The notes: a model not told the origin generated them from the letters alone. A stretch of 64,000 bases of DNA from Variovorax davisae (GCF_030316845.1 NZ_JASZYS010000018.1:92046-156045), one strand, 5' to 3'. Positions 18,127 to 29,664 are shown, counted from the first letter of the stretch. Program-made: numbers and translations.

Positions 18127-19415
18127 GCCGCCGGCGGCTCTTCCTTAGCCGCCATCGTGGGCAGCCCACCGCGCTCGCGCTGCTCGGTGATCACCTGGTG
18201 GATGAACTGCAGCTTGCCGACCGCCGCCCGCGGCAGCACGAAAGGGTAGTAGTCGGGCTGCCCCATGCTGCGCGACAGCTCGTTGAGCACGTTGGTGAGC
18301 CGCACCCAGCCATTGAGGAAATCGAGAAAGCGGCCGGCTTCGGCGTGCTCCGGCTGCCAGAGGTCTGCGAGTTCGAAGAGGTCGCTCGCGAGTTCGACGT
18401 TCTGCGCATCGACGCCGAAGCTCAACGCGGTGTCGGCGGTGTCCGCCATGTGCAGGTAGTGGGCCCAGGTCTCGGCCCAGTCCTCCCACGGGTGCGAACT
18501 CGCGTAGCTGGTCACGAAGCGATCGGCCCAGTCGGGCGGCGGGCCGTTGTCGTAGTGCTTGCGCAAGGCCGCGGCGTAGTCGTCGCGCTCGTCGCCGAAC
18601 AGTTGGCGGAAGCCGTCGACCCACGGCGTCGGCGCCACCAGCAGGTCCCAGTAGTAGTGGCCGATTTCGTGGCGGAAGTGGCCCAGCAGGGTGCGGTAGG
18701 GCTCGCGCATCTCGGCCCGGATGCGCTCGCGCACGGCATCCTCGGCTTCCTCCGCGTTCAGCGTGATGACGCCCATCTCGTGGCCGGTCATGACGTGCGG
18801 CCCGCCCGGCACGTGGCTCAGGAAGTCGAAGGCCAGGCCGTGCCCCGGGTCGCTCAGCCGCGTGACCACCGGCAGGCCGAGCGCGAGCAGCTGCGAGATC
18901 AGCCGCCGCTTGGCCAGCTCGAGGCTCAGCCAGAGCTGGCCATTGCTCTCCACCGACAGGTCGGGGATGGTGCGCGTCACGCTGCATGCCAGGCACAACC
19001 CCGGCACCAGGCCCTCGGTATGGAAGGACGGGTCGTCGCCTTCGCGCGGCGCCGGCACCATCCAGTTGCAGGCGGCCGGCGTCATGAGGTTGGCACAACG
19101 CCGGTAGGCCTTGCCGTGGCCGTCGCCGAAGACCGTGAAGGTGTCGGCCTCGGCGCCCTCGAAGCCGGCCGGGGCGAGCGGCACCACGCCGAGCCGCTCG
19201 ACCACGTAGCCGAGCGGCGTCAGGCAGGCCAGGCACTGGCTGTTGCGCAGGAACACCGGGCGGCCGCACTGGCACTGGTAGGCCCGGCTCAGGGTCGGCG
19301 CCTGCAGCTCGGACGCCAGCGAGCCGCCGGTGTCGGCGGCGGCGCTGTCGGCTTCGAGCGGATCGGCGGCGTCGGCGTCGGGACTGTTGTTCTGGTTCTG
19401 GGATTGCGCTTGCAT
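18117..19415 (-). CDS. Zinc-ribbon putative zinc metallopeptidase (Peptidase_Mx family)
   Basis: 432 residues from the ATG at 19415. After an acidic, low-complexity N-terminus (about 1-45) there is a zinc ribbon, YQCQCGRPVFLRNSQCLACLTPLGY (four Cys in two CxC/CxxC pairs, about 47-70). The mid-protein catalytic motif HEIGHYYWD fits HExxH zincin chemistry. The downstream WEDWAETWAHYLHM helix likely supplies the third ligand (Glu). No signal peptide, so it is probably cytoplasmic. The substrate is unknown. Longer in-frame starts to 19520 lack support. Divergent from the MFS gene at 19532. Confidence 0.85.
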   Translation of the reverse strand: MQAQSQNQNNSPDADAADPLEADSAAADTGGSLASELQAPTLSRAYQCQCGRPVFLRNSQCLACLTPLGYVVERLGVVPLAPAGFEGAEADTFTVFGDGHGKAYRRCANLMTPAACNWMVPAPREGDDPSFHTEGLVPGLCLACSVTRTIPDLSVESNGQLWLSLELAKRRLISQLLALGLPVVTRLSDPGHGLAFDFLSHVPGGPHVMTGHEMGVITLNAEEAEDAVRERIRAEMREPYRTLLGHFRHEIGHYYWDLLVAPTPWVDGFRQLFGDERDDYAAALRKHYDNGPPPDWADRFVTSYASSHPWEDWAETWAHYLHMADTADTALSFGVDAQNVELASDLFELADLWQPEHAEAGRFLDFLNGWVRLTNVLNELSRSMGQPDYYPFVLPRAAVGKLQFIHQVITEQRERGGLPTMAAKEEPPAAQG

Positions 19416-19531
19416 GGCGGTCTGGATCGCGTGCGGGACAGCGAATGATTGTGGCGGCGCGCATCCGGACGCGGAGCGGTGCAAACGCCGATATCCTTGT
19501 AGGACGGCCGAGCGCGGCAATTTCCCTCCCG

Positions 19532-21001
19532 ATGAACAATCCTCCCCCGCAGTCCCTGAGCAGCCGCTACGGCGAGCGCTACCGCTGGCTGCTGCTCCTG
19601 TCGGTCATGGTCGGCGTGATGGCGTCGATCATGTCGTCGACCATCGTCAACGTCGCCATCCCCGGCATGAGCCACCATTTCTCGCTCGGCCAGGAGCGCG
19701 CCCAGTGGGTCAGCTCGGGCTTCATGGTGGCGATGACGGTGTCGATGCTGACCACGCCCTGGCTGCTGTCGCGCTACGGCTACCGGCGCACCTACGTCGG
19801 CACCATGGTGCTGCTGCTGGCCGGCGGGCTCGCGGGCGGGCTGGCGAGCGACTTCACGCTGGTGCTGATCGCGCGCGTGGCCGAAGGGCTGGCGGCGGGC
19901 GTGGTGCAGCCGATCCCGGCGATCATCATCCTGCGCGCCTTCCAGCCTCACGAGCAAGGGCGCGCCAGCGGCATCTTCGGCATGGGCGTGGTGCTGGCGC
20001 CGGCCATCGGGCCGAGCATCGGCGGGGTGCTGGTCGATCTGTTCGGCTGGCGCTCGATCTTCTTCATGGTGGTGCCCTTCTGCCTGGCGTCGATCTGGCT
20101 GGCCTACAAGTTCGTGCCGACCACCGCGCCGGGCGGCGTGGTCGCGGCGCGCAGCGACGGTCTCGACTGGCGCGGCCTGGCGCTCGGCACGGTCGGCACC
20201 CTCTGCCTGCTGAACGGCCTGGTCGCGCTGCGCGGCGATTCGGCTCTGCACGCGACGCTGCTGCTGGCCGGCGCCGGCATCGCCTTCGGCGCCTTCGTGG
20301 CCTGGCAGAAGCGCCTGGCCGCGAACGGCGGCGCGCCGTTGATGAACCTGGCGCTGTTCCAGTACCGCCAGTTCGCGATGGGCAGCGTGGTGGCCTTCAT
20401 CTACGGCACGGCGCTGTTCGGCTCGACCTACCTGCTGCCGGTCTACATGCAGGTCGGGCTGCAGCTGTCGGCCTCGCACGTGGGCACCATCCTGCTGCCG
20501 GCCGGCATCGTGCTGGCGATCACCATCGCCGGCGTCGGCCGGCTGGCCGACCGGCATCCGACCTGGCTGCTGGTGTGCACCGGGCTGCTGCTGCTGGCCG
20601 CCTCCTTCGCGCTGATGGTGCTGCTGAAGCTCGACAGCGCGCTGTGGCTGCTGGTGGCCTTCGCCGTCATCGGGCGCATCGGGCTCGGCTTCATCCTGCC
20701 CTCGCTCAACCTGGGCTCGATGCGGCCGCTGGCCAAGCCGCTCATTCCGCAGGGCGCCAGCGCGATCAACTTCCTGCGCATGCTGGGCGGCGCCGCCGGC
20801 GTGAGCCTGTGCGCCATCGTGCTCGAATGGCGGCTGGCGGCGCATGGCGACTCGCTGGCCAACCCCGCGACCAGCCCGGCGCGGCTGGCGGCCTTCGACG
20901 AGGTGTTCCTCATGCTGGCGGGCCTGTGCGCGCTGGCGATCGTCGCCGCCTGGCAGCTGCGCGTGAAGGCGCCGGGGCCGGCCTCGGTGCCGGAGCATTG
21001 A
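19532..21001 (+). CDS. DHA2-family MFS multidrug efflux transporter (EmrB/QacA-like)
   Basis: 489 residues with about 14 hydrophobic segments. The family signatures are visible: SSTIVNVAIPGMS in TM1, WVSSGFMVAMTVSMLTTPWLLSRYGYRR, and the antiporter motif C region GVVLAPAIGPSIGGVLVDLFGWRSIFF. ATG at 19532 is chosen over the upstream in-frame start because the latter adds a polar extension. There is no adaptor or outer membrane gene beside it, unlike the system at 1-2977. The substrate is unknown. Confidence 0.92.
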   Translation: MNNPPPQSLSSRYGERYRWLLLLSVMVGVMASIMSSTIVNVAIPGMSHHFSLGQERAQWVSSGFMVAMTVSMLTTPWLLSRYGYRRTYVGTMVLLLAGGLAGGLASDFTLVLIARVAEGLAAGVVQPIPAIIILRAFQPHEQGRASGIFGMGVVLAPAIGPSIGGVLVDLFGWRSIFFMVVPFCLASIWLAYKFVPTTAPGGVVAARSDGLDWRGLALGTVGTLCLLNGLVALRGDSALHATLLLAGAGIAFGAFVAWQKRLAANGGAPLMNLALFQYRQFAMGSVVAFIYGTALFGSTYLLPVYMQVGLQLSASHVGTILLPAGIVLAITIAGVGRLADRHPTWLLVCTGLLLLAASFALMVLLKLDSALWLLVAFAVIGRIGLGFILPSLNLGSMRPLAKPLIPQGASAINFLRMLGGAAGVSLCAIVLEWRLAAHGDSLANPATSPARLAAFDEVFLMLAGLCALAIVAAWQLRVKAPGPASVPEH

Positions 21002-21026
21002 CCCCGTTTCAGTTCTAATAGCCGCC

Positions 21027-21791
21027 ATGTGCCAGCTGCTCGGAATGAACTGCAACACGCCGACCGACGTGACCTTCAGCTTCACGGGCTTCGCCCAGCG
21101 CGGCGGCCGCACCGACCACCACGCCGACGGCTGGGGCATCGCCTTCTTCGAGGACCGGGGGCTGCGGCATTTCGTCGACCATCAGCCGGCCTGCGAATCG
21201 CCGGTGGCCGAGCTGATCCGCCGTTACCCGATCCAGAGCCGCAACGTCATCGCCCACATCCGCAAGGCGACGCAGGGCGCGGTCAACCTGCAGAACTGCC
21301 ACCCGTTCGTGCGCGAGCTGTGGGGCCGCTACTGGGTGTTCGCGCACAACGGCGACCTGAAGGACTTCCGACCCCGGCTGCACGGCAACTTCCATCCTGT
21401 CGGCAGCACCGACAGCGAACACGCGTTCTGCTGGATCATGCAGGAGCTGGCCAAGTCGCATGCCGGCGTGCCGAGCGTCGACGAACTGACGCTGACCCTG
21501 CGCGAACTCGCGCCGCGGCTGGCCGCCCACGGCACCTTCAACTTCATGCTGTCGAACGGCCAGGCGCTGTGGGCGCATGCCTCGACCCACCTCTGGTACG
21601 TCGAGCGCCGGCACCCGTTCCTGACGGCCGAGCTGTCCGACGAAGACCTCAGCATCGACTTCGCCCAGCACACCACGCCGAACGACCGCGTCGCGGTGGT
21701 GGTGACGGCGCCGCTCACGACCAACGAGCCATGGACGGCGTTCGCGCCCCGGGAGCTGGCGGTGTTCGTGGATGGGCGGCGCTGCAGCTGA
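21027..21791 (+). CDS. Class II glutamine amidotransferase (YafJ-like)
   Basis: 254 residues. Cys2 follows the initiator Met (MCQLLGMN) and would be the N-terminal nucleophile after Met removal. The class II GATase fold is supported by RTDHHADGWGIAFF, NVIAHIRKATQG, and the glutamine-site segment NCHPF...WVFAHNGDL. There is no synthase domain, so it is a stand-alone amidotransferase domain of unknown acceptor, as in YafJ. The gene is 25 nt after the MFS gene and may be cotranscribed with it. Confidence 0.9.
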   Translation: MCQLLGMNCNTPTDVTFSFTGFAQRGGRTDHHADGWGIAFFEDRGLRHFVDHQPACESPVAELIRRYPIQSRNVIAHIRKATQGAVNLQNCHPFVRELWGRYWVFAHNGDLKDFRPRLHGNFHPVGSTDSEHAFCWIMQELAKSHAGVPSVDELTLTLRELAPRLAAHGTFNFMLSNGQALWAHASTHLWYVERRHPFLTAELSDEDLSIDFAQHTTPNDRVAVVVTAPLTTNEPWTAFAPRELAVFVDGRRCS

Positions 21792-21876
21792 GGTTCCGCG
21801 GAGGCGAACTGACGCCTCAAAACAACGTTGACGCCGATTTTGGCGACCCTGGGCCTGGACACAATCCCTCGACAAA

Positions 21877-21895
21877 GATAATAACGGTTCTCATT
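21877..21895 (+). promoter_or_regulatory. Fur box upstream of the TonB-dependent receptor
   Basis: The 19-mer reading GATAATAACGGTTCTCATT matches the common betaproteobacterial Fur-box form: GATAAT half, CTCATT half. It begins 39 nt before the start codon and overlaps the best -10 element (GATAAT). Iron-bound Fur would therefore block the promoter; fur itself is at 49609. Confidence 0.75.
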
Positions 21896-21915
21896 TGTAT
21901 TCAAAGGGCCGTTTC

Positions 21916-24126
21916 ATGTCCTCCGTCCGTTTCTCCTTGCGCCCTGTCGCGCTCGCCAGCGCGCTCGCCCTCCACTCGCTGGGAGCCCTCGCCCAGGCCG
22001 CCGCCGAAGCGCCCGCCGCCCAAGGCGGCACCCTGGCCACCGTGACGGTCGAAGCCAGCGCCGACGCTTCCGCCGCCGGGCTCACCAAGCCCTTCGCCGG
22101 CGGCCAGGTGGCGCGCGGCGGCCGGGTCGGCGTGCTGGGCACCCAGGACCTCATGGACACGCCGTTCTCGATCACGTCCTACACCAACGAGCTGATCCAG
22201 GACCAGCAGGCGCAGAGCGTGGCCGACGTGCTGCTCAACAACCCGTCCATCCGCCAGGCCCGCGGCTTCGGCAACTTCCAGGAGCTGTACGTGGTGCGCG
22301 GCTTCCCCGTGTTTTCCGACGACATCGCCTACAACGGGCTCTACGGCATGCTGCCGCGCCAGTACATCGCCTCCGAGTTCTTCGAGCGGGTCGAGGTGCT
22401 GCTGGGCGCCAATGCCTTCCTGAACGGCGCGGCACCGGGCGGCAGCGGCCTGGGCGGCGCCATCAACCTGCTGCCCAAGCGGGCGCCCGGCGAGCCGCTG
22501 AGCCGCGTCGGCCTCGGCGTGCAGAGCGGCGGCGAGGGCTCGGCCTCGGTCGACCTGGCGCGCCGCTTCGGCCCCGACCAGAGCACCGGCATCCGGCTCA
22601 ATGCGGTGCGCCGCGACGGCGGCACCGGCGTCGACGACGAGAAGCGCGAACTGAGCGCGGTCGGCGTCGGCTTCGACTGGCGCAACCGCAACGTGCGGCT
22701 GTCGGCCGACGTCGGCTACCAGGACCACAAGCTGACCGAAGGCCGCCCGAGCGTGACGCCGGGCTTCGGGCTGCCGATCCCGACGCCGCCCGACGCCAAG
22801 GCCAACTTCGCCCAGCCCTGGACCTACTCGAAGGAACGCGACACCTTCGGCACCGTGCGCGGCGAGGTCGACTTCAACGACAGCGTGACCGGCTGGGTCG
22901 CCGGCGGCCTGCGCGACGGCAAGGAGTCGAATTCGCTGTCGAACCCGATGCTGACCAATGTCTTCGGCGCCACCATCGGCAACCGCTTCGACAACGAGCG
23001 CGAAGACAAGGTCTCGACCGGCGAGATCGGCGTGCGCGGCAAGTTCGCGACCGGCCCGGTCGGCCACACGGTGATCGCTTCGGCCACTGCCTACGACAAC
23101 GAACAGCGCAATGCCTATGCGATCTCGGGCAGCACGCTGGTCAGCAGCATCTACACGCCGGTGGCGTCGCTGCCGCCGCTGGCGAACCTTTTCACCGGCG
23201 GGGTGCTGAGCAACCCGCAGGTGACGGACAAGACCAAGACCTCCAGCTACGCGGTCGCCGACACGATGGCCTTCGCGCAGGACACGGTGCTCCTGACCCT
23301 GGGGGCGCGCCGCCAGACCATCGAGCAGACCGGCTTCAACTACGACTCGGGCCTGGAAACCAGCCACTACGACGAGAGCAAGACCACGCCGGTGGCCGGC
23401 ATCGTCTTCAAGGCGAGCAAGAACGTCTCGCTCTACGGCAACTACATCGAAGGCCTGGTCAAGGGCGACGTCGCGCCGGCCTTCACCTCCACCGGGCAGC
23501 CGGTGCTCAATGCCGGCCAGGTGTTCGCACCCTACGTCTCGAAGCAGAAGGAGATCGGTGCCAAGTACGAGAGCGACGGCGGCATCGGCGCGACCGTGGC
23601 CCTGTTCGAGACCACCAAGCCGCTGGCCTTCGTGCAGAACGGGATCTACGGCAACAACGGCGAGCAGCGCAATCGCGGCTTCGAGCTGGCGGTGTTCGGC
23701 GAGCCGGTGCGCGGCCTGCGCGTGCTGGGCGGCCTGACCCTGCTCGATGCCGAGCAGGCGCGCACCGAGGGCGGCCTGACCGACGGCAAGGACGTGATCG
23801 GCGTGCCGCGCCAGCAGTTCAACATCGGCGCCGAATGGGACATCCCCGGCGTGCGCGGGCTGGCGGTCAACGCCCGCTTCCTCTACACCGCCAAGCAGTA
23901 CGCCGATGCCGCCAACACCCAGCAGCTGCCGGACTGGAACCGCTTCGACCTCGGCGCGCGCTACCTGATGGAGATCGGCAACGGCCGGCTGCTGACCTTG
24001 CGCGCGCGCGTCGACAACCTGTTCAACAAGTCGTACTGGGCCTCGGCCGGCGGCTTTCCGGGCTCGAACTACCTCGTGATGGGCGCGCCGCGCACCTTCG
24101 TGCTGAACGCCAGCGTCGACTTCTAG
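21916..24126 (+). CDS. TonB-dependent siderophore receptor
   Basis: 736 residues. The signal peptide ends near ALAQA (about 27). TonB-box-like LATVTVEA follows, then a plug domain (about 75-190) with DTPFSITSYTNELI and LYVVRGFPV, and a 22-strand barrel ending in a terminal Phe (VLNASVDF). The plug sequence resembles ferric-siderophore receptors (FhuA/FoxA group) rather than B12 receptors. The ATG at 21916 has AAGGG seven nt upstream. A Fur box at 21877-21895 places it in the iron-starvation regulon. The specific siderophore cannot be read. Confidence 0.93.
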   Translation: MSSVRFSLRPVALASALALHSLGALAQAAAEAPAAQGGTLATVTVEASADASAAGLTKPFAGGQVARGGRVGVLGTQDLMDTPFSITSYTNELIQDQQAQSVADVLLNNPSIRQARGFGNFQELYVVRGFPVFSDDIAYNGLYGMLPRQYIASEFFERVEVLLGANAFLNGAAPGGSGLGGAINLLPKRAPGEPLSRVGLGVQSGGEGSASVDLARRFGPDQSTGIRLNAVRRDGGTGVDDEKRELSAVGVGFDWRNRNVRLSADVGYQDHKLTEGRPSVTPGFGLPIPTPPDAKANFAQPWTYSKERDTFGTVRGEVDFNDSVTGWVAGGLRDGKESNSLSNPMLTNVFGATIGNRFDNEREDKVSTGEIGVRGKFATGPVGHTVIASATAYDNEQRNAYAISGSTLVSSIYTPVASLPPLANLFTGGVLSNPQVTDKTKTSSYAVADTMAFAQDTVLLTLGARRQTIEQTGFNYDSGLETSHYDESKTTPVAGIVFKASKNVSLYGNYIEGLVKGDVAPAFTSTGQPVLNAGQVFAPYVSKQKEIGAKYESDGGIGATVALFETTKPLAFVQNGIYGNNGEQRNRGFELAVFGEPVRGLRVLGGLTLLDAEQARTEGGLTDGKDVIGVPRQQFNIGAEWDIPGVRGLAVNARFLYTAKQYADAANTQQLPDWNRFDLGARYLMEIGNGRLLTLRARVDNLFNKSYWASAGGFPGSNYLVMGAPRTFVLNASVDF

Positions 24127-24136
24127 GCGTCGACCC

Positions 24137-25084
24137 TCATCGCCCGACCTCGGCCTCCAGCGCATCGATGAACATCGCCGGCACGTCGAAGCCGGTCTGC
24201 TCGGTGATCTCCTGGAAGCAGGTCGGGCTGGTGACGTTGATCTCGGTCACATAGTCGCCGATCACGTCGAGGCCGATCAGGAGCAGACCGCGCGGCGCCA
24301 GCGCGCGGCCCACGGCCTCGGCGATCTCGCGGTTCTTCGGCGTCAGCGGCTGCGCCACGCCCTTGCCGCCGGCCGCCAGGTTGCCGCGCACCTCGGTGCC
24401 CTGCGGGATGCGGGCCAGCACGAAGGGCACCGGCTCGCCGCCGATGATCAGGATGCGCTTGTCGCCGGCCGCGATCTCGGGCACGAAGCGCTGCACCATG
24501 AGCGTCTCTGCGCCGTTCTTGTTGAGGGTCTCGGTGATCGAGCCCAGGTTGAGCGCGTCTTCGCGGACCCGGAAGATGCCCATGCCGCCCATGCCGTCGA
24601 GCGGCTTCAGGATGATGTCCTTGTGCTCGGCGTGGAAGGCGCGCACCGCCGCCGGGTCGCGCGTGACCAGGGTCGGGCTGGTGAACTGCTGGAACTCCAT
24701 CACCGCCAGCTTCTCGGGGTGCTCGCGCAGCGCCGCCGGCTTGTTGACCACCTTCGCGCCTTCGCGCTCGGCCTGGCCCAGCAGGTGGGTGGCGTAGATG
24801 TACTCGGCGTCGAAGGGCGGGTCCTTGCGCATCAGGACCGCATCGAAGCCGTGCAGCGGCGCCTGGCGGCGCGGCGTTTCGGTGAACCAGTCGTCGCCGT
24901 TGCCGGTGAGCGTGATGTCGCGCACGCCGGCCGTCACCGGCTGTCCGGTCTGCCAGCCGAGGTCGCGCGGCTCGCAGGCCGAGATGCCATGGCCGCGGCG
25001 CTGGGCCTCGCGCATCATCGAGAAGGTGGTGTCCTTGTAGATCTTGAAATGCTCGAGCGGGTCGGCGACGAAGAGGATGTTCAC
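24137..25084 (-). CDS. gshB: Glutathione synthetase
   Basis: 315 residues, matching E. coli GshB (316). It joins gamma-glutamylcysteine and glycine using ATP. The N-terminus MNILFVADPLEHFKIYKDT is diagnostic, and the ATP-grasp region carries KPLDGMGGMGIFR and LLLIGLDVIGDYVTEINVTSP. The start is GTG at 25084: its GTGA overlaps the stop of benE (25083-25081), so the two genes are translationally coupled. The alternative upstream start at 25132 would extend back into benE and adds a non-homologous tail. Confidence 0.95.
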   Translation of the reverse strand: MNILFVADPLEHFKIYKDTTFSMMREAQRRGHGISACEPRDLGWQTGQPVTAGVRDITLTGNGDDWFTETPRRQAPLHGFDAVLMRKDPPFDAEYIYATHLLGQAEREGAKVVNKPAALREHPEKLAVMEFQQFTSPTLVTRDPAAVRAFHAEHKDIILKPLDGMGGMGIFRVREDALNLGSITETLNKNGAETLMVQRFVPEIAAGDKRILIIGGEPVPFVLARIPQGTEVRGNLAAGGKGVAQPLTPKNREIAEAVGRALAPRGLLLIGLDVIGDYVTEINVTSPTCFQEITEQTGFDVPAMFIDALEAEVGR

Positions 25085-26328
25085 GGGCTGTTCTTTCCAA
25101 TAGCGGCTTTGGCGTCCTGCTTGATCTTGCACGCAGGCGCGATGTCCTTGCCCGGCGCGGCCTTCTGGCGGCCGAGCTGCTGGATGCCCAGCGCCAGCGC
25201 GCCGGCCACCACGCCCCAGAAGGCCGAGCCGATGCCCGCCAGCGTGACGCCCGAGAGCGTGACCAGGAAGGTGATCAGCGCCGCCTCGCGGTGCGTCTCG
25301 TCGCGCACGGCGGCGGCCAGGCCGCTGCCGATGGTGCCGAGCAGGGCCAGGCCGGCGATGGTGGCGACGAGTTCCTTCGGGAAGGCGGTCAGCAGCCCCG
25401 TGACGGCCGCCCCGAACACGCCGATGACGATGTAGATCGCGCCGCAGCTGACCGCCGCCGTGTAGCGCCGCGCCGGGTCTTCGTGCGCTTCGCGGCCCAT
25501 GCAGATCGCGGCGGTGATGGCGCTCAGGTTCAGCGCGAAGGCGCCGAAAGGCGCCAGCACCAGCGTGAACAGGCCGCTGATGGTGATCAGCTTCGACACC
25601 GGCATGTCATAGCCCGCGGCCCGGATCGCCGCCACGCCGGGCAGATTCTGCGAGGCCATCGTGACGACGAACAGCGGCAGCGCCAGGCTGACCACCGCCT
25701 GCCAGCTGAAGACCGGCATCGTGAACACCGGCAGCGCCAGGCTGAAATGCACGGCGCTCCAGGCCAGTTGGCCGCGCGCGGCGGCGAAGGCGATGCCCAC
25801 GCCCAGGGTCAGCGGCACCGCATAGCGCGGCAGCAACCGCCTGGCCACCAGGTAGGCGCCCAGCATCAGCAGCACCAGCGGCAGCGCGGTCTGGGCGGCA
25901 ATGAAGGCCTGCAGGCCGAATCGCGCCAGCACGCCGGCCAGCAGCGCCGAGGCCAGTGCCATCGGGATCTTGTTCATCACGCGCTCGAACCAGCCGGTGG
26001 CGCCGGCCAGCGCCATCAGCAGCGCGCAGACGATGAAGGCGCCGACCGCCTCGTTCATGCCGTAGCCGGCGCCGGCGACCGCCAGCACGGCGGCACCGGG
26101 CGTGCTCCAGGCGATCATCACCGGCTGGCGCCACCACAGTGAGGGCAGCACCGAGGCCAGGCCCATGCCGATGCCCAGCGCCCACATCCAGGAGGACACC
26201 ATCGCGGGCGTGGCGCCGAAGGCCTGGGCGGCCTGGAACACGATCGCCACCGAACTCGTGAAGCCCACCAGCACGGCGACGAAACCGGCGGTGAAGGCCG
26301 AGAGGCTCAAGTCCTTGAAGAATCGCAT
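25081..26328 (-). CDS. BenE-family benzoate/H+ symporter-like membrane protein
   Basis: 415 residues, about 12 membrane segments, in the BenE family, whose characterised members import benzoate with protons. The motifs FTAGFVAVLVGFTSSVAIVFQAA and WSTPGAAVLA are typical. There is a polar C-terminal extension of ~20 residues after the last segment. There is no benzoate-degradation gene in the window, and it lies inside a gshA-kup-benE-gshB run, so another aromatic or xanthine-type substrate is possible. It follows kup by 16 nt. Confidence 0.88.
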   Translation of the reverse strand: MRFFKDLSLSAFTAGFVAVLVGFTSSVAIVFQAAQAFGATPAMVSSWMWALGIGMGLASVLPSLWWRQPVMIAWSTPGAAVLAVAGAGYGMNEAVGAFIVCALLMALAGATGWFERVMNKIPMALASALLAGVLARFGLQAFIAAQTALPLVLLMLGAYLVARRLLPRYAVPLTLGVGIAFAAARGQLAWSAVHFSLALPVFTMPVFSWQAVVSLALPLFVVTMASQNLPGVAAIRAAGYDMPVSKLITISGLFTLVLAPFGAFALNLSAITAAICMGREAHEDPARRYTAAVSCGAIYIVIGVFGAAVTGLLTAFPKELVATIAGLALLGTIGSGLAAAVRDETHREAALITFLVTLSGVTLAGIGSAFWGVVAGALALGIQQLGRQKAAPGKDIAPACKIKQDAKAAIGKNSP

Positions 26329-26344
26329 CGCCGACGAACCGCGC

Positions 26345-28213
<1,869 letters not shown>

Positions 28214-28365
28214 GGAAAGGCTGCAAAGGGTCGGCGGCCTGCAGCACGCCACGAGGCGCTGGGGCGGCCCGTTTCGGCCGCTGCATCGGCTCCCACCCTC
28301 GTCGACGTTGTTATGGGGTGGCTATTTTGCCGCCGCCGCGACGGTCTGCAAGTTGCAATGCCAAA

Positions 28366-29664
28366 TCATTCATAGACTTCGGCATCCGGGTCGGTCGCCT
28401 CCAGCTCGTAGCTCGCGGCCACCATCGCCAGCCGGCCGATCACGCCGTACATGTAGAAGCGGTTGGGCGCGCTGGCGCCCGGCTTGGCGCCCGGCTGTGG
28501 TAAGTGCGCACTTTCAGAGAATGCCAGCGGCACGAAGCTGGCGCCCGGCAGGTTCAGGTTCTCGTCCGGGGCGCGCTCGGCGTGCACCCGGTAGAAGCCG
28601 CCCACCACGTAGCGGTCCATCATGTAGACCACCGGCTCGGCGACGCCGTTGTGGACCCGCTCGTTGGTCAGCACGCCCTCCTGGACGATCAGGTCGCAGG
28701 GCTCCTGCCCTTCCTTGGCGGCGCCGGCCTTGCTGGCCCGCGGCCGGCGCACCAGGGCCTCGATCTCCTTGGCGTCGCGCACCGTCATGACGCCCAGGCC
28801 CGGGCTGCCGTTGTCGGTCTTGACCACCACGAAGGGCTTCTCGTTGATGCCGTATTCCTTGTACTTGCGGCGCACCTTGGTGAGCAGGGCGTCGACGTGG
28901 CTGGTCAGGACGTCGATGCCCTGGCCGGTCGCGAAGCTGACCTCGGCCGCCTTGGCGTACATCGGGTTGATCAGCCAGGGGTCGATGCCCAGCAGCTTGC
29001 CGAAGCGCTTGGACACCTCTTCGTAGCTGTGGAAGTGGTTGCTCTTGCGGCGCACCGACCAGCCGGCATGCAGCGGCGGCAGCAGGTACTGCTCGTGCAG
29101 GTCCTCGAGGATGCCCGGCGTGCCGGCCGACAGGTCGGTGTTGAGCAGGATGGTGCAGGGGTCGAAGTGCTTGAGCCCCAGGCGCCGCTTGCTGCGCGCC
29201 ACCGGCTCCAGGCAGACCGTCTCGCCATTGGGCAGCGCGATCTTCTTCGGCGACTTGATCGCCGGATCGATCGAGCCCACCCGCACGTTGAGGCCGGCCA
29301 TGTGGAAGATCCGAACCAGCTGGGCCACGTTGGCCAGGTAGAAGGTGTTGCGCGAGTGGTTCTCGGGGATCACCAGCAGGTTGCGCGCCTCGGGGCAGAT
29401 CTTCTCGATGGCGGCCTGCGCCGCCTGCACCGCCAGCGGCAGCATCTCGGGCGTGAGGTTGTTCCAGCCGCCCGGATAGAGGTTGGTGTCGACCGGCGCC
29501 AGCTTGAAGCCGGCGTTGCGGATGTCGACCGAGCTGTAGAACGGCGGCGTGTGCTCCATCCATTCGAGCCGGAACCAGCGCTCGATGGCGGGCGTCGAGT
29601 CGAGCACGCGCTGCTCGAGTTCGTTGATCGGGCCGGTCAGGGCGGTGACGAGATGGGGGACCAT
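28366..29664 (-). CDS. gshA: Glutamate-cysteine ligase (Thiobacillus-type)
   Basis: 432 residues from the ATG at 29664. This is the ~430-residue betaproteobacterial ligase family, unrelated in length to the 518-residue E. coli GshA. It makes gamma-glutamylcysteine, the first step of glutathione synthesis. Conserved segments are FYSSVDIRNAGFKLAPVDTNLYPGGWNNL (near residue 45), VIPENHSRNTFY, and the nucleotide-binding region GINEKPFVVVKTDNGSPGLGVM. gshB is three genes downstream on the same strand, with kup and benE between them. A GAAC/GTTC-loop hairpin lies upstream. Confidence 0.94.
   Translation of the reverse strand: MVPHLVTALTGPINELEQRVLDSTPAIERWFRLEWMEHTPPFYSSVDIRNAGFKLAPVDTNLYPGGWNNLTPEMLPLAVQAAQAAIEKICPEARNLLVIPENHSRNTFYLANVAQLVRIFHMAGLNVRVGSIDPAIKSPKKIALPNGETVCLEPVARSKRRLGLKHFDPCTILLNTDLSAGTPGILEDLHEQYLLPPLHAGWSVRRKSNHFHSYEEVSKRFGKLLGIDPWLINPMYAKAAEVSFATGQGIDVLTSHVDALLTKVRRKYKEYGINEKPFVVVKTDNGSPGLGVMTVRDAKEIEALVRRPRASKAGAAKEGQEPCDLIVQEGVLTNERVHNGVAEPVVYMMDRYVVGGFYRVHAERAPDENLNLPGASFVPLAFSESAHLPQPGAKPGASAPNRFYMYGVIGRLAMVAASYELEATDPDAEVYE

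Noticed and set aside
19445..19531. Upstream in-frame extension of the DHA2 transporter
   Set aside because: It adds 29 polar residues before TM1, against family length and without Shine-Dalgarno support.
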